NCBI RefSeq assembly: GCF_001999905.1
Contig: NZ_CP019640.1
Span: 3,654,897-3,718,896, forward strand
Direction: 5' to 3'
DNA length: 64,000 nucleotides
Source: Planococcus lenghuensis
Lineage (GTDB): Bacteria; Bacillota; Bacilli; Bacillales_A; Planococcaceae
This document shows positions 18,724-27,618 of the stretch, piece after piece (the stretch's first letter is position 1; the number at the start of each line of letters is the position of its first letter). Under the pieces are notes generated by a model. That model was not told the DNA's origin, did no database searches, and saw only the letters and a list, made by a program, of their open reading frames with translations. The position numbers and the translations under genes were made by a program.

Positions 18724-18781
18724 TACGTCACCCTTACTGTCATATTAGTCTCTTCATTATGGCATTTTTACCGCCAAAATG

Positions 18782-18820
18782 AAAAAAAGCCGACGATTCA
18801 TCCACAGATAAATCGCCAGC
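18782..18820 (-). terminator. Probable terminator after the LOR-family gene
   Basis: On the minus strand AGCTGGCGATT pairs imperfectly with AATCGTCGGCT and is followed by seven T residues. Confidence 0.65.
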
Positions 18821-18859
18821 TCTTCATTTTGCATTGAATGTCAGAATGTTTTCCTGCTT

Positions 18860-19354
18860 TTATGTCGCGGCTGAAGAAGCTGCTGCCTGATCCGCCTTTA
18901 CACAATCAATCGCGACAGTGAGGGCAATGAGTACAGTCTCCCATTCCTCATTTACAACTTGAACCCTGTAACTGTCTCCCCACGAAAACCATTCCTTGCT
19001 CACATTGCCGACCGCCTGTCCATGCTGAAGCACTTCAAAATCCATATCCCACCAATTGCCCTGCACTTCCATGCCAGCCGTATCAATCACATAGCGGGCC
19101 TTGAAAAAAGAAAATTCCTTCTTGATCGTCAGCACTTCCTGCCCGTTCACTTCCACAAAGAATTTCGGCAGAAAACTGAACGTCTTTTTCGTAATGACCG
19201 CCACTTCATCTCTTTCAGTGTTCAGGATAGCGAATGTCTTTGGAATTCGCAGAAAGCTCCCTTCCACATAATAGGCATCCTTTCCCTGCTGGTCCTTTAC
19301 TGTGAACTTGCCGCTTAAACTAAGGACTTTTTGCTTGATGTAGAGCTGTCTCAT
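18860..19354 (-). CDS. LURP-one-related / tubby-like beta-barrel protein
   Basis: A 164-residue protein made mostly of beta strands. RQLYIKQKVLSLSGKFTVKD at the start, the repeated pattern of short strands with GNWWDMDFEV, and VSKEWFSWGDSYRVQV fit the LOR/scramblase-like family (PF04525). Bacterial members have no established function; phospholipid interaction has been proposed for the fold. No membrane segment or signal peptide is visible. A ribosome site AAGGAG precedes the ATG. It is monocistronic. Confidence 0.82.
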   Translation of the reverse strand: MRQLYIKQKVLSLSGKFTVKDQQGKDAYYVEGSFLRIPKTFAILNTERDEVAVITKKTFSFLPKFFVEVNGQEVLTIKKEFSFFKARYVIDTAGMEVQGNWWDMDFEVLQHGQAVGNVSKEWFSWGDSYRVQVVNEEWETVLIALTVAIDCVKADQAAASSAAT

Positions 19355-19469
19355 GAATGTGCTCCTTTCTGCAACGTCTCTATTGTTTTAAAACAACCAT
19401 GTTAGTCAAAGAGGAAAGTCAGGCTGTCCGTATGTATGCTTTTTCAGTACCGGATACTAAGCAGCAGCA

Positions 19470-20249
19470 TCATTCATTATTCATGAAGTTCTGCTTCGCC
19501 AAGTAATTCAGCACCGTCTGTGAAAACCGGGTATGGGTTTCCTTCGTATATTTAGCGATCGTATAGATTTGCGCAAGATTTTTCAATTCCAGCTCTTCAG
19601 TCATCTCTTTCAGTTTCGGAACAGCCATATAGCGCTCCCAGCCCTTTTCATTTCGCTCTTTATAGATTTCGGTTATTTCTTCATCTGTGTAATCCTGGTA
19701 CTGGTCGTAATGAACAAGGCCATGCCGTGGAAGCCGGTCCCGCGGTGCAGGATTTTCTGCTGGATACCCAAGTGAATATCCCACAATCGGCACAACGTTT
19801 TCCGGCAGGTTCAGGATTTCACCGATCTGATCACAATTGGCGAGCGTCGAACCCATGTAACAGACGCCGAGGCCGGCATTTTCCGCTGCCAGCGCGCAAT
19901 TCTGCGCAGCCAATGTCGCGTCAATGGCTCCGATCATCAGGCTCATAAAATTGTCGAAATGCACAGGCGCGTCATTGAGGGCAAGCCATTTCCGCATCCG
20001 GTTAAAATCTGCGCAGAATGTTACCAGTACCGGTGCATCCACTACCATGGACTGCTCCATGTGCGGTTCATACAATTTTTTCTTAAGTTCTTTATCTCTC
20101 GTTACAATTATCGAGTAGGTTTGCATGTTCCCGCTTGAAGAAGCCCGAATTCCCGCTTCCAATATTTCATCCAGCAGGTCCTGGCTGACTTCCCTGTCTT
20201 CGTATTCCCGTATGGATCGGTGTCCATGGATTACATCGGTCAATTCCAA
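19470..20249 (-). CDS. Nitroreductase family protein (NfrA-like)
   Basis: A flavin (FMN)-dependent NAD(P)H oxidoreductase of 259 residues. HRSIREYEDREV with ILEAGIRASSSGNMQTY forms the FMN-binding N-terminus; GVCYMGSTL and PIVGYSLGYPAENPAPRDRLP are the conserved C-terminal blocks of NfrA-type reductases. TTG at 20249 is favoured because AAGGAG is 8 bases upstream; ATG at 20255 lies only two bases from that site. Physiological substrates of such enzymes are usually quinones, nitro compounds or flavins and cannot be told from sequence. Confidence 0.88.
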   Translation of the reverse strand: MELTDVIHGHRSIREYEDREVSQDLLDEILEAGIRASSSGNMQTYSIIVTRDKELKKKLYEPHMEQSMVVDAPVLVTFCADFNRMRKWLALNDAPVHFDNFMSLMIGAIDATLAAQNCALAAENAGLGVCYMGSTLANCDQIGEILNLPENVVPIVGYSLGYPAENPAPRDRLPRHGLVHYDQYQDYTDEEITEIYKERNEKGWERYMAVPKLKEMTEELELKNLAQIYTIAKYTKETHTRFSQTVLNYLAKQNFMNNE

Positions 20250-20405
20250 ATTCATCACTCCTTGTTAAAACTATAGCATTATAAGTGTTCTGAAATTAAA
20301 GTTTTTTAGAATACTGTAAGAATTCATGATCACCCTTTTCCATGACAAGTCAGAACGGAATTCCAATGTCAGAAACTGCATTAAAGGATTATCCAATACC
20401 TTCTC

Positions 20406-21593
20406 CTATTCCAGCAGCTCTTCCGGAAGCAGTTTGAAGCCTTCAATCATCGTATCTTCTTCCACTTCGATCAGCAGACAGCGCTTGCCGTTGTAATTGA
20501 CCTCTTTGACATACCGCAAATCCTGCGGGCTGATTTTAATATCAGCTACTTTCGTGCTGATCTTGATCGACTTGGACGCATAGCTTGGGATGACATGACT
20601 CGCCTTCATTTCATAACTCGTATCTTCGACCACTTGCTGAAAAGCCATTTCCACTTTTTCCGCGCTTACATCTTTTACACCGCTCGCCTTCAGCACGCGT
20701 GCGACTTCTTTCGTATCCAAAACTGGTGCGCTCTGTTCTTCGTCCTCTGCTTCCGCCATTAAGGCGCTGTTGATTTCATCGTATATACCGGCGAGTGTTT
20801 TCGAATTTACTTCCTCGCCAATGACGGTTTTGACGATTTCTTCAAACACTGCTTTATCTTCCTCAGCTGTCATGATTTCATTGCCGTTCAGCACATTCTC
20901 GATAAACTGGAAGTCCGGTTTATTCACTTTGCTTGCCGAATAAAGGATGTGATTGACGTCTGCGGCATTGTCCGTGAAGCACGGGAACAGAAACCCGCCG
21001 ATCGGAGAAGCCAGCTTAATGATGGGATCTGTCAGCAGATTCGACTTGAACTCCCGCCCGGCAAAGTCAAATACCAATGAGTTCTTTGGCAGTTCGGTCT
21101 GGTTCATGCTGCTGAGGATGAAAGGCGTAGTATACATTTCATCCCGCATGTCGACTTCCGTTTCATCCGGCGCGCGTTTCGTCGTTTTAAAGTAATTTCC
21201 GCGGATGAACGTAATGACCATGTCTTTCTCATACTGTCTGTCCTGAATCACCTTCAAAGCGATTCCTTGCATCTCCGCTTTCCATTCATCGGCATCATCC
21301 GCATGGAGCCCATCATATAACAGCCGCTGCGTGTGGTCCGTCTGCCCTTCTTCCTGCGGCTGAAACCTCACTTCAAACAGCTTCTCATCCAGCTTCCCGC
21401 CCAATACCTTTTTAAAATTGGCAAGGAACAGTTCTTGCTGCTCCCGGTCCAATAAGGAAAATGAGCGGCTCTCCTCATGGAAGATCTCGTCGCTCTCCTG
21501 CTTGATATAAACATTATAAATATCGGTGATTGTCAGTAAATCCGTATCCAATTTAAATCGTTTGCGAATATCCGCTATGTCCTTCTTATTCAT
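20406..21593 (-). CDS. DUF4317 family protein, intact copy
   Basis: A 395-residue acidic cytosolic protein of unknown function. It begins MNKKDIADIRKRFKLD and ends in EVEEDTMIEGFKLLPEELLE. ATG at 21593 is the family start; an in-frame extension (ARELEFE) is shared with the paralogue at 26334-27487 but only because the whole 5' region was duplicated. The region from 21636 to 21690 upstream, which carries a hairpin and a TATAAT, is also shared. This copy is full length and probably functional. Confidence 0.85.
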   Translation of the reverse strand: MNKKDIADIRKRFKLDTDLLTITDIYNVYIKQESDEIFHEESRSFSLLDREQQELFLANFKKVLGGKLDEKLFEVRFQPQEEGQTDHTQRLLYDGLHADDADEWKAEMQGIALKVIQDRQYEKDMVITFIRGNYFKTTKRAPDETEVDMRDEMYTTPFILSSMNQTELPKNSLVFDFAGREFKSNLLTDPIIKLASPIGGFLFPCFTDNAADVNHILYSASKVNKPDFQFIENVLNGNEIMTAEEDKAVFEEIVKTVIGEEVNSKTLAGIYDEINSALMAEAEDEEQSAPVLDTKEVARVLKASGVKDVSAEKVEMAFQQVVEDTSYEMKASHVIPSYASKSIKISTKVADIKISPQDLRYVKEVNYNGKRCLLIEVEEDTMIEGFKLLPEELLE

Positions 21594-21635
21594 CTCAAAT
21601 TCCAACTCCCTGGCCAATTAAGTTCATGCTGTGTA

Positions 21636-21690
21636 CAAAAAAAGAGCATCCAAGGCGGTTTTCAGCCTCCGATACTCTTTCATTATAACA
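21636..21690 (-). promoter_or_regulatory. Leader hairpin shared by both DUF4317 loci
   Basis: On the minus strand TATAAT (21687-21682) is followed by a stem AGAGTATC plus GGAGGC against GCCTT and GGATGCTCT, then seven T residues, and finally the DUF4317 ribosome site. Its position after the aldo/keto reductase stop also lets it act as that gene's terminator. The same arrangement is seen at 27531-27581 behind an unrelated gene. Confidence 0.55.
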
Positions 21691-21725
21691 AGATTCGTGA
21701 TCAAAACAGGCCCGTGATACGAAAC

Positions 21726-22565
21726 TTATACTTTATCAAATTCATCCGGATCAGCGAACATGCGCTGGTCTTTATTCAAGGTATTGATTTTGTCCATATC
21801 CTCTTGAGAAAGCTCGAAATCGAATACATCGGCATTTTCAGCAATGCGGTGAGGCTTCGTTGATTTTGGAATCGTCACTACCCCCGTTTGGATATCCCAG
21901 CGGATGATAATTTGGGCGGGTGATTTATCGTATTTTTTGGCGATTTCGACTAACGCCGGTTCATCGAGCAGCCCGCCTTGCATCAGTGGTGACCATGCTT
22001 CAAGCTGGATGCTGTGCTTTTTACAGAAATCATGCAATTCCCGCTGATTGAATCGCGGATGGTATTCCACTTGATTGACCATTGGCACGACTTCACTATT
22101 CGCAATTACTTCTTCAAGGTGATGCACTTTAAAGTTACTTACCCCAATCGCACGGACCCGGCCATCCTTATAAAGCTGCTCCAATGCTTTCCAGGTCTCG
22201 ACGAACTTGCCTTGTGAAGGAAGCGGCCAGTGGATCAAATAAAGATCCAGATAATCCAACCCCAGTTTCTCCATACTTTTATCAAAAGCTGCAAGGGTCG
22301 CTTCGTAGCCTTGATTGGAATTCCAGACTTTTGTCGTGATAAATAATTCTTCTCTCGGTACAGCGGACTCAGCAATCGCTTGGCCGACTCCTTCTTCATT
22401 GCCATAAATGGCGGCCGTATCAATGCTTCTGTAGCCCGCTTCAAGAGCCGCTTTAACTGAATTGACTACTTCCGCTCCATCTTCCACCTTAAAGACGCCT
22501 AAGCCCAGCCAAGGCATCTTTACACCGTTATGTAAGGTGGTTGTACTTTGGATGTTATTCGACAT
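21726..22565 (-). CDS. Aldo/keto reductase
   Basis: A 279-residue NADPH-dependent TIM-barrel oxidoreductase similar to B. subtilis YvgN/YtbE. The catalytic tetrad can be seen: Asp and Tyr in DTAAIYGNEEGVG, Lys in FITTKVWN and His in LIHWPLP. GVSNFKVHHLE and IPKSTKPHRIAEN are cofactor-binding blocks. Start 22565 has AGAAGGAGTG upstream; a longer frame to 22613 has no ribosome site. Members of this group reduce aldehydes such as methylglyoxal; the substrate here is not determined. Confidence 0.92.
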   Translation of the reverse strand: MSNNIQSTTTLHNGVKMPWLGLGVFKVEDGAEVVNSVKAALEAGYRSIDTAAIYGNEEGVGQAIAESAVPREELFITTKVWNSNQGYEATLAAFDKSMEKLGLDYLDLYLIHWPLPSQGKFVETWKALEQLYKDGRVRAIGVSNFKVHHLEEVIANSEVVPMVNQVEYHPRFNQRELHDFCKKHSIQLEAWSPLMQGGLLDEPALVEIAKKYDKSPAQIIIRWDIQTGVVTIPKSTKPHRIAENADVFDFELSQEDMDKINTLNKDQRMFADPDEFDKV

Positions 22566-22689
22566 GTGTGTCACTCCTTCTGTAAAATATCCTGTTATAT
22601 GTGCTAATTTCATAAATCATCTGTTTCAAAAAGTGCAGACTGCTTTCCTATCCGCTATTCCTCTAAAAAATCAATTTGTAAATGCATCA

Positions 22690-22815
22690 AAAAGTTGGAC
22701 GGACGGGAACCCGTTCGCTTTCCGCAGACTGACCGGCAAGCCTCACCGCCCGTTCCGTGCGGCGGGATCTTGCCTGCCAGTTATTCCGCAGGAGTCTCAC
22801 AAGTTCCCGTTCCTT
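22690..22815. repeat. Intergenic repeat, single module
   Basis: CGCTTTCCGCAG near the left and TTCCGCAGGAGTCTC near the right frame GC-rich self-complementary sequence. It is the same module family as in the 528-bp element at 16782-17309, in the opposite orientation to that element's right module. It lies between two minus-strand genes with no coding potential. Confidence 0.6.
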
Positions 22816-22853
22816 CTAAAATGAAAAAGAACGGTTTCTATAGATAGATAGAA

Positions 22854-23702
22854 TTACAGATTTACGTAGTTTCTCCACTTATGCACCGGTTCCCAGTTCA
22901 GAAGGTTCTTCGCCTTCTCATTGTTTAACAGCGGTTCGAATCCTGTCAGTTCTTTTTTGAAATCGGTTACACTCGGGAAGCATCTTTCCATTAACTCTTT
23001 GCTCTCGATATCCATGCTCGTTTCATCAGCGCCAATATTAAGAGCAACAGAACCAAGTCCATCCGTCTCGACGGCCAGCCGGTAAGCGGTCGCCGCATCG
23101 CGGGTATCGATATAACTCCATAAAATCGGTTTTCGCTGTTCAGGATCATGGATGAACCCAGGGAAATTCTCATACATTTCAGGTGAAATGACATTTCCCA
23201 GTCGGAATGATACGACTTGCATTCCCGTTCTGCGATAAATCGTATCAGCAGTTTTTTCGTTTACAATCTTGGATAAGCCATAGCTTTCTTCCGGCAATTG
23301 CGGATGCTCTTCATCTATCGGCACGTATTGCGGCTGTAAATCCTGCTTCGAAAAACAAATGCCATATGATGATTCACTTGATGAAATCACGGCTTTTTTG
23401 ATTCCTAAACTTCCTGCAGCTTCTAAAATATTATATGTGGACATGACGTTATTCTGGAAAGTCACTTCGTTTGGATGGGAATAAGCAACCGGGATCGCCG
23501 CCAAATGGACGACTGCATCCGCACCAGCCAATGCCCCATATACTTCACCCAGATTCGTTAAATCCGTTATGACCGTTCTGCAAAGAGCTTCTTTTGGGTG
23601 CTTAATATCCGCGTTAACAACCTCATATCCCTGCTCCAGAAATTCTTTTATAACATCTCGGCCAAGCAAACCACTTCCGCCTGTTACAACTACCTTTGGC
23701 AT
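22854..23702 (-). CDS. NAD-dependent epimerase/dehydratase (extended SDR)
   Basis: A 282-residue Rossmann-fold enzyme. The N-terminal nucleotide motif is TGGSGLLGRDV, with catalytic YxxxK in EESYGLSK and Ser in ISSSESSYG. It resembles UDP-sugar epimerase-like SDRs but lacks a sugar-biosynthesis context, so the substrate is unknown. Start 23702 is placed 7 bases after GGAGG; ATG at 23708 overlaps the ribosome site region. Confidence 0.88.
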   Translation of the reverse strand: MPKVVVTGGSGLLGRDVIKEFLEQGYEVVNADIKHPKEALCRTVITDLTNLGEVYGALAGADAVVHLAAIPVAYSHPNEVTFQNNVMSTYNILEAAGSLGIKKAVISSSESSYGICFSKQDLQPQYVPIDEEHPQLPEESYGLSKIVNEKTADTIYRRTGMQVVSFRLGNVISPEMYENFPGFIHDPEQRKPILWSYIDTRDAATAYRLAVETDGLGSVALNIGADETSMDIESKELMERCFPSVTDFKKELTGFEPLLNNEKAKNLLNWEPVHKWRNYVNL

Positions 23703-23901
23703 TTTCATCCCTCCACTTTCTTAGACCATTAAGACACGGTGTACCCGGCTTCCTGAATTGCGAAAGTAAAAGTAAAATCGCATCTCACTTTGTTTACCCT
23801 TTGTCCAAACTAAATATACGCATAAGTTTCTTTATTTTCAAGTAACTCTTATTTTGGCCTGACCAGTTTAAAGATAGATCGGTTGCTGAATTCAAGCTTA
23901 A

Positions 23902-23936
23902 ATAAAAAACAATTCCTATGGATTTTTTAGGAATCG
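23902..23936 (-). terminator. Orphan minus-strand terminator in an otherwise empty gap
   Basis: On the minus strand CGATTCCTA pairs with TAGGAATTG and is followed by six T residues. No minus-strand gene lies directly upstream of it. The rest of the 23703-24182 gap has the FNR-like site of the PAS gene and nothing else that I can support. Confidence 0.5.
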
Positions 23937-24027
23937 CCTTTCTCAAAACTTTGTTTATTAGCAACAGGACCCAACGTATTATTTAGTCTCTGAAAAACCA
24001 AGCCGCTTAATAAATATGCCAATTTTT

Positions 24028-24043
24028 AGTGACATACATCACA
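24028..24043. promoter_or_regulatory. FNR/CRP-type dyad upstream of the PAS gene
   Basis: AGTGA, six bases, TCACA matches the FNR/CRP-family palindrome TGTGA-N6-TCACA at nine of ten positions. A -10-like TACCAT at 24065-24070 would place the dyad 41.5 bases before the transcription start, the classic class II activation position. Confidence 0.45.
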
Positions 24044-24182
24044 GTTCGATTTTATTAAGGATGCTACCATTATTAATATGGTTAGATAATAATCTTCTGA
24101 CCGTATCAGGTTTTTCCTCACTGTTTTTTTATACTATTACATTCTTCTTAATAAAGGGAGATTGCATAAAGGAGAGGTAGAA

Positions 24183-24662
24183 ATGTCTGAAGGTAAATTG
24201 TCAGAATTAATTAGTCCTGAAGCTATCGTCAATTTCGAAACAGGTGCAATCAAAGCAAGCACTTTGGATTCGATTATCAACCTGTTACCATTCGAAATGG
24301 GTTTTTGCGATGCGGATGACATTTTCCGTTGGTATTCAAACAATCCAGACCGCGTCCATGGTCGCCGTAAAGAAGCGATTGGTTGTCATGTGCTTGAGCT
24401 TCACCCGAGAGTAGCTCACCACGTTGAAAAGCTGTTGAATGATTTCCGCTCGGGAGCACGCGACGACTGGGAGTTCTGGTTCCCAAAACGCTCTGGCGAA
24501 GAGGCCGGCCAAATTTACCAAAAATTCATGGCGGTCCGTGACGAAAACGGAAAATACCTTGGATGTATGGATGTAACCGTAAATATCGACCTTTTCCAAG
24601 GAAAAGAAGGGAAAAACACCCCTGAGACTATTGATGAATTTATAGCTGTTAATCCTAAATGA
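24183..24662 (+). CDS. Stand-alone PAS domain protein (DUF438/PAS_10-like)
   Basis: A 159-residue soluble protein. Residues 30-145 form one PAS domain resembling the C-terminal domain of DUF438 proteins: LPFEMGFCDADDIFRWYSNN, NCH-like block GCHVLELHPRVAHHVEKLL, DDWEFWFPKR and GCMDVTVNIDLFQ. There is no kinase, cyclase or HTH domain attached, so it would have to signal through a partner or act by binding a ligand. The His-rich helix (ELHPRVAHHVEK) suggests heme or another cofactor. AAAGGAGAGG precedes ATG 24183. A candidate FNR site lies upstream. Confidence 0.8.
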   Translation: MSEGKLSELISPEAIVNFETGAIKASTLDSIINLLPFEMGFCDADDIFRWYSNNPDRVHGRRKEAIGCHVLELHPRVAHHVEKLLNDFRSGARDDWEFWFPKRSGEEAGQIYQKFMAVRDENGKYLGCMDVTVNIDLFQGKEGKNTPETIDEFIAVNPK

Positions 24663-24692
24663 AAAACATCTTTTCAATTTGAAAAGCCGTAA

Positions 24693-24728
24693 AAAACGCA
24701 CTGGATTCCCCAATCCAGTGCGTTTTCT
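24693..24728 (+). terminator. Bidirectional terminator after the PAS gene
   Basis: AAAACGCACTGGATT pairs perfectly with AATCCAGTGCGTTTT around CCCC. Confidence 0.85.
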
Positions 24729-24882
24729 TTATACAAGCTCTTCCAAGTCTTGGATTCTTTCGAGAATTGAAGTAATAAATTAAGCCGTAGGTTCTTTTAC
24801 AAAACTATCCCTAATTGTGATATTCTCCAATAAAACCCATTGATACGTAAAAATTTAAAGCAGGGTTTGCCTCCCTCGCCCT

Positions 24883-25839
24883 TCATTCATTAATAACCAT
24901 TTGTGCTATCCTTACAATCTGCAACTCCTCCTGAACATCGTTTATTGACGTAATCGTGTCCCTGGATTGTTGTGCTATTTCATCAGGCAGAGCCTGAATC
25001 TGTTCTTTAGAAGTTGTCAACTCCTTTTCCAAGTCTGCATGTACAATTGCCCCGTTTTTAGAATCCCCTTCATTGTCTTTCCAAAACTGAATTGCATTTA
25101 ATGCAGTTTCTCCGGTTTCTTCTATTGAATCAAGAGAGGATTTGACTGTATTTACTGCTATTAAAATAGTTGAAGACAGTTCAAAAACTTCATGGGCTTC
25201 TATAGTCAAATCTCTTAAATCTTCAATTTGATAAACCAAGTTTGAGTTCAACTCTTGTTCAATTCGAAGCAGCTGTTCAATGCTTTTTTCCTTTTGATAT
25301 TCTTCGTACAATGAATTCAATTTCTGATGAGAATCGCTCATCTCTTGCTGGATGACGGTTAAATTCTCCATACCGAGTAAGATGCCATCAATTTCAGCAA
25401 TTCCATTCTGCGCAAAAGCTAATTCATCACTTATTTTACTTACGACTGGTACATTGACGAAGCTACTGACTTCTATAGTAGCGGTAATGACAGTATCAAA
25501 TTCCCTTGTTGCATCTCTGATGGGGGCTATGTTTCCATCCAGCCACTTAATATTTTCACTGATTAAGTTTAAATCTTTATTATATTTTTCCAGGTCTTTA
25601 ATTATTTTTGGTATCTCTGTTTCGATTACTTTTAACGAACTCTCCCTTGCTTCAATCATTTGGTTCTTCATAGCATTTACTTCTGTTGAATCACTGGTAT
25701 CATTATCGGTAGCCATTCGACTGGCTGCATAGCCGATCAACCCTGAAACGAACATTGAAGAAATTATTGTAAGGGGAAACAAATACTTTCGAAACCTCTT
25801 TTTTGATTCAGGCTTTACCCTTTTCTTTTCCAGTTCCAT
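24883..25839 (-). CDS. Membrane-anchored coiled-coil protein of unknown function
   Basis: A 318-residue protein with a short basic cytosolic N-terminus (KKRVKPESKKRFRKY), one membrane segment (about residues 20-40, LFPLTIISSMFVSGLIGYAA) and a long extracytoplasmic helical part with heptad-like patterns (residues 55-315). There is no lipobox, sortase motif or enzyme signature. I do not recognise the family. GGGAGAG precedes the ATG. Codon use is AT-richer than in the flanking core genes, consistent with an accessory gene. Confidence 0.7.
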   Translation of the reverse strand: MELEKKRVKPESKKRFRKYLFPLTIISSMFVSGLIGYAASRMATDNDTSDSTEVNAMKNQMIEARESSLKVIETEIPKIIKDLEKYNKDLNLISENIKWLDGNIAPIRDATREFDTVITATIEVSSFVNVPVVSKISDELAFAQNGIAEIDGILLGMENLTVIQQEMSDSHQKLNSLYEEYQKEKSIEQLLRIEQELNSNLVYQIEDLRDLTIEAHEVFELSSTILIAVNTVKSSLDSIEETGETALNAIQFWKDNEGDSKNGAIVHADLEKELTTSKEQIQALPDEIAQQSRDTITSINDVQEELQIVRIAQMVINE

Positions 25840-26333
25840 TTGTCGCTCTCTCCCTGTTTCTTACTGATATCCTCTAGTGATAGACTCTCAATATGTAATG
25901 TGTATTTCTTACTTCCCCGAACTTTCAGTCCCTCTTCAACCTCCATGTCCAGAGCTAATTTTTCATTTCTTCGACCGCCTCCATTGCCAGTTCCGCCTAT
26001 CAAACACCGATGCCGCTACTTGCCGCATATCAACCAATGAACGGTTCTTTTGTTATTTCTCGATGAAGGTTGAATATTCCTTCTAAATTTTACCTTCTCC
26101 TCTTGGCGCTTGGTATGAGAAATTTACTATTAGGAAATTGAGGAAACATAGCACGAAAGAAATTTATAAGAATAAGAGAACATAAAAAAGACAAGTCGTC
26201 ACACAACCTGTCTCTTTCATCTTTTGGCTTCAAAGCTACCTTATTCTTTTTTTTACTCTGTTTCTTTTCCCCTCACTTATGATACGGTTCTCCGCAGCCA
26301 GACTAAATGAGGTTTATTTCATGCCTCTTTCTT
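25840..26333. other. Gap between the coiled-coil gene and the broken DUF4317 copy
   Basis: Beyond the terminator at 26184-26217 no supported gene is seen. A short minus-strand frame (26003-25815) overlaps the start of the coiled-coil gene but has no ribosome site. Confidence 0.5.
26184..26217 (-). terminator. Possible terminator after the DUF4317 pseudogene
   Basis: On the minus strand AGACAGG pairs with CTTGTCT and is followed by six T residues. Confidence 0.55.
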
Positions 26334-27487
26334 CTACTCCAATTCCTCTTCCGCAATCAGCTTGAACCCTTCGATGATCGTGTCTTCTTCCACTTCAATC
26401 AGCAAACAGCGCTTGCCGTTGTAATTGACTTCTTTGACGTAACGTAAGTCTTGCGGGCTGATCTTGATATCCGCGACTTTCGGGCTGATTTTAATCGATT
26501 TCGAAGCGTAGCTTGGCACAATGTGGCTCGCTTTCATCTCATAATTGCGGTCTTCCACAACCTGCTGGAATGCCCGCTCCACTTTTTCCGTGCTCAAACC
26601 CTTCACGCCGCTCGCTTTCAGCACACGCTCCATTTCTTTCGCATCCAGTACCAGCGTCTCTTCGTCTTCGTCGTCGTACTCTTCATCCACCACCAGCATG
26701 GCGTTGATTTCGTCGTAGACGTTGGCCAGCGTTTTTGAATTCACTTCATCCCCGATGACCGCTTTGACGATTTCATCGCCGTTCAGCACGTTCTCGATAA
26801 ACTGGAAATCCGGTTTATTCACCTTGCTCGTCGCGTAAAGAACGTGATGGATGTCCGCCACATTATCTGTAAAGCTCGGGAACAAGACTCCGCCGATTGG
26901 CGAAGTCAGTTTGATGACCGGATCCGTCACCAGATTCGACTTGAATTCCTTCTCGACGAAATCAAACACTAGTGAACTTTTCGGCAGTTCGGTCGTGTTC
27001 ATGCTGCACAGGATAAACGGCGTCGTGAATACTTCATCGCGCATATCGATCTCCGTTTCATCCGCTTCGCGCTTCGTCGTCTTAAAATAAGTCCCGCGAA
27101 TGAAAGTGACCACCATGTCCTTTTCATACTGTTTGTCCTGCACCATCTTCACAGCAAGCTGCTGCATATTCTCTAGCCACTCAGCCTTATCATCTGCCTC
27201 AAGCACTTCGTAGAGAAGATGCTGCGTGTGGTCCGTCTGCCATTCTTCCTGCGGCTGGAACTTCACTTCAAACAACTTCTGATCCAACTTTCCGCCCAAT
27301 ACCTTTTGAAGTTAGCAAGAAACAGTTCCTGCTGCTCCCGGTCCAACAAAGAAAAGGAACGGCTTTCTTCGTGAAAGATTTCACTGCTTTCCTTTTGGAT
27401 ATATACATTATAAATTTCAGCGATTTTCAATAAATCCGTATCCAGCTTAAATCGCTTGCGGATATCGGCTATGTCTTTCTTATTCAT
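26334..27487 (-). pseudogene. DUF4317 paralogue, frameshifted and internally deleted
   Basis: It is closely similar to the gene at 20406-21593 along its whole length, but the reading frame is broken near 27304-27307: an A run that has five residues in the intact copy has four here, so the first part (27487 to about 27305) runs into a stop at 27263 and the rest continues in another frame from about 27299. A second difference is the loss of 39 bases (13 residues) after NGDEI; in the intact copy that segment is flanked by GAAATC direct repeats, consistent with slippage. Both parts otherwise remain free of stops, so the loss is recent, or an assembly or sequencing error in the homopolymer. Confidence 0.85.
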
Positions 27488-27530
27488 CTCTAATTCCAAC
27501 TCCCTGGCTAGTAAAATCTGTGTTGCGCAC

Positions 27531-27581
27531 AAAAAAAGAGCATCCAAAGGCTGGGTCAGCTTTTGGCGCTCTTGCATTATA
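27531..27581 (-). promoter_or_regulatory. Leader hairpin of the DUF4317 pseudogene
   Basis: On the minus strand TATAAT (27581-27576) is followed by AGAGCGCCAAAAGC against GCCTTTGGATGCTCT and seven T residues. It corresponds to the element at 21636-21690. Confidence 0.5.
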
Positions 27582-27618
27582 ACAACTATTGGGGGAAATG
27601 ATGGTGGGTAGACAGCAC

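Noticed and set aside
25815..26003. Short minus-strand frame overlapping the coiled-coil gene start
   Set aside because: No ribosome site, TTG start, and overlap with a better supported gene.
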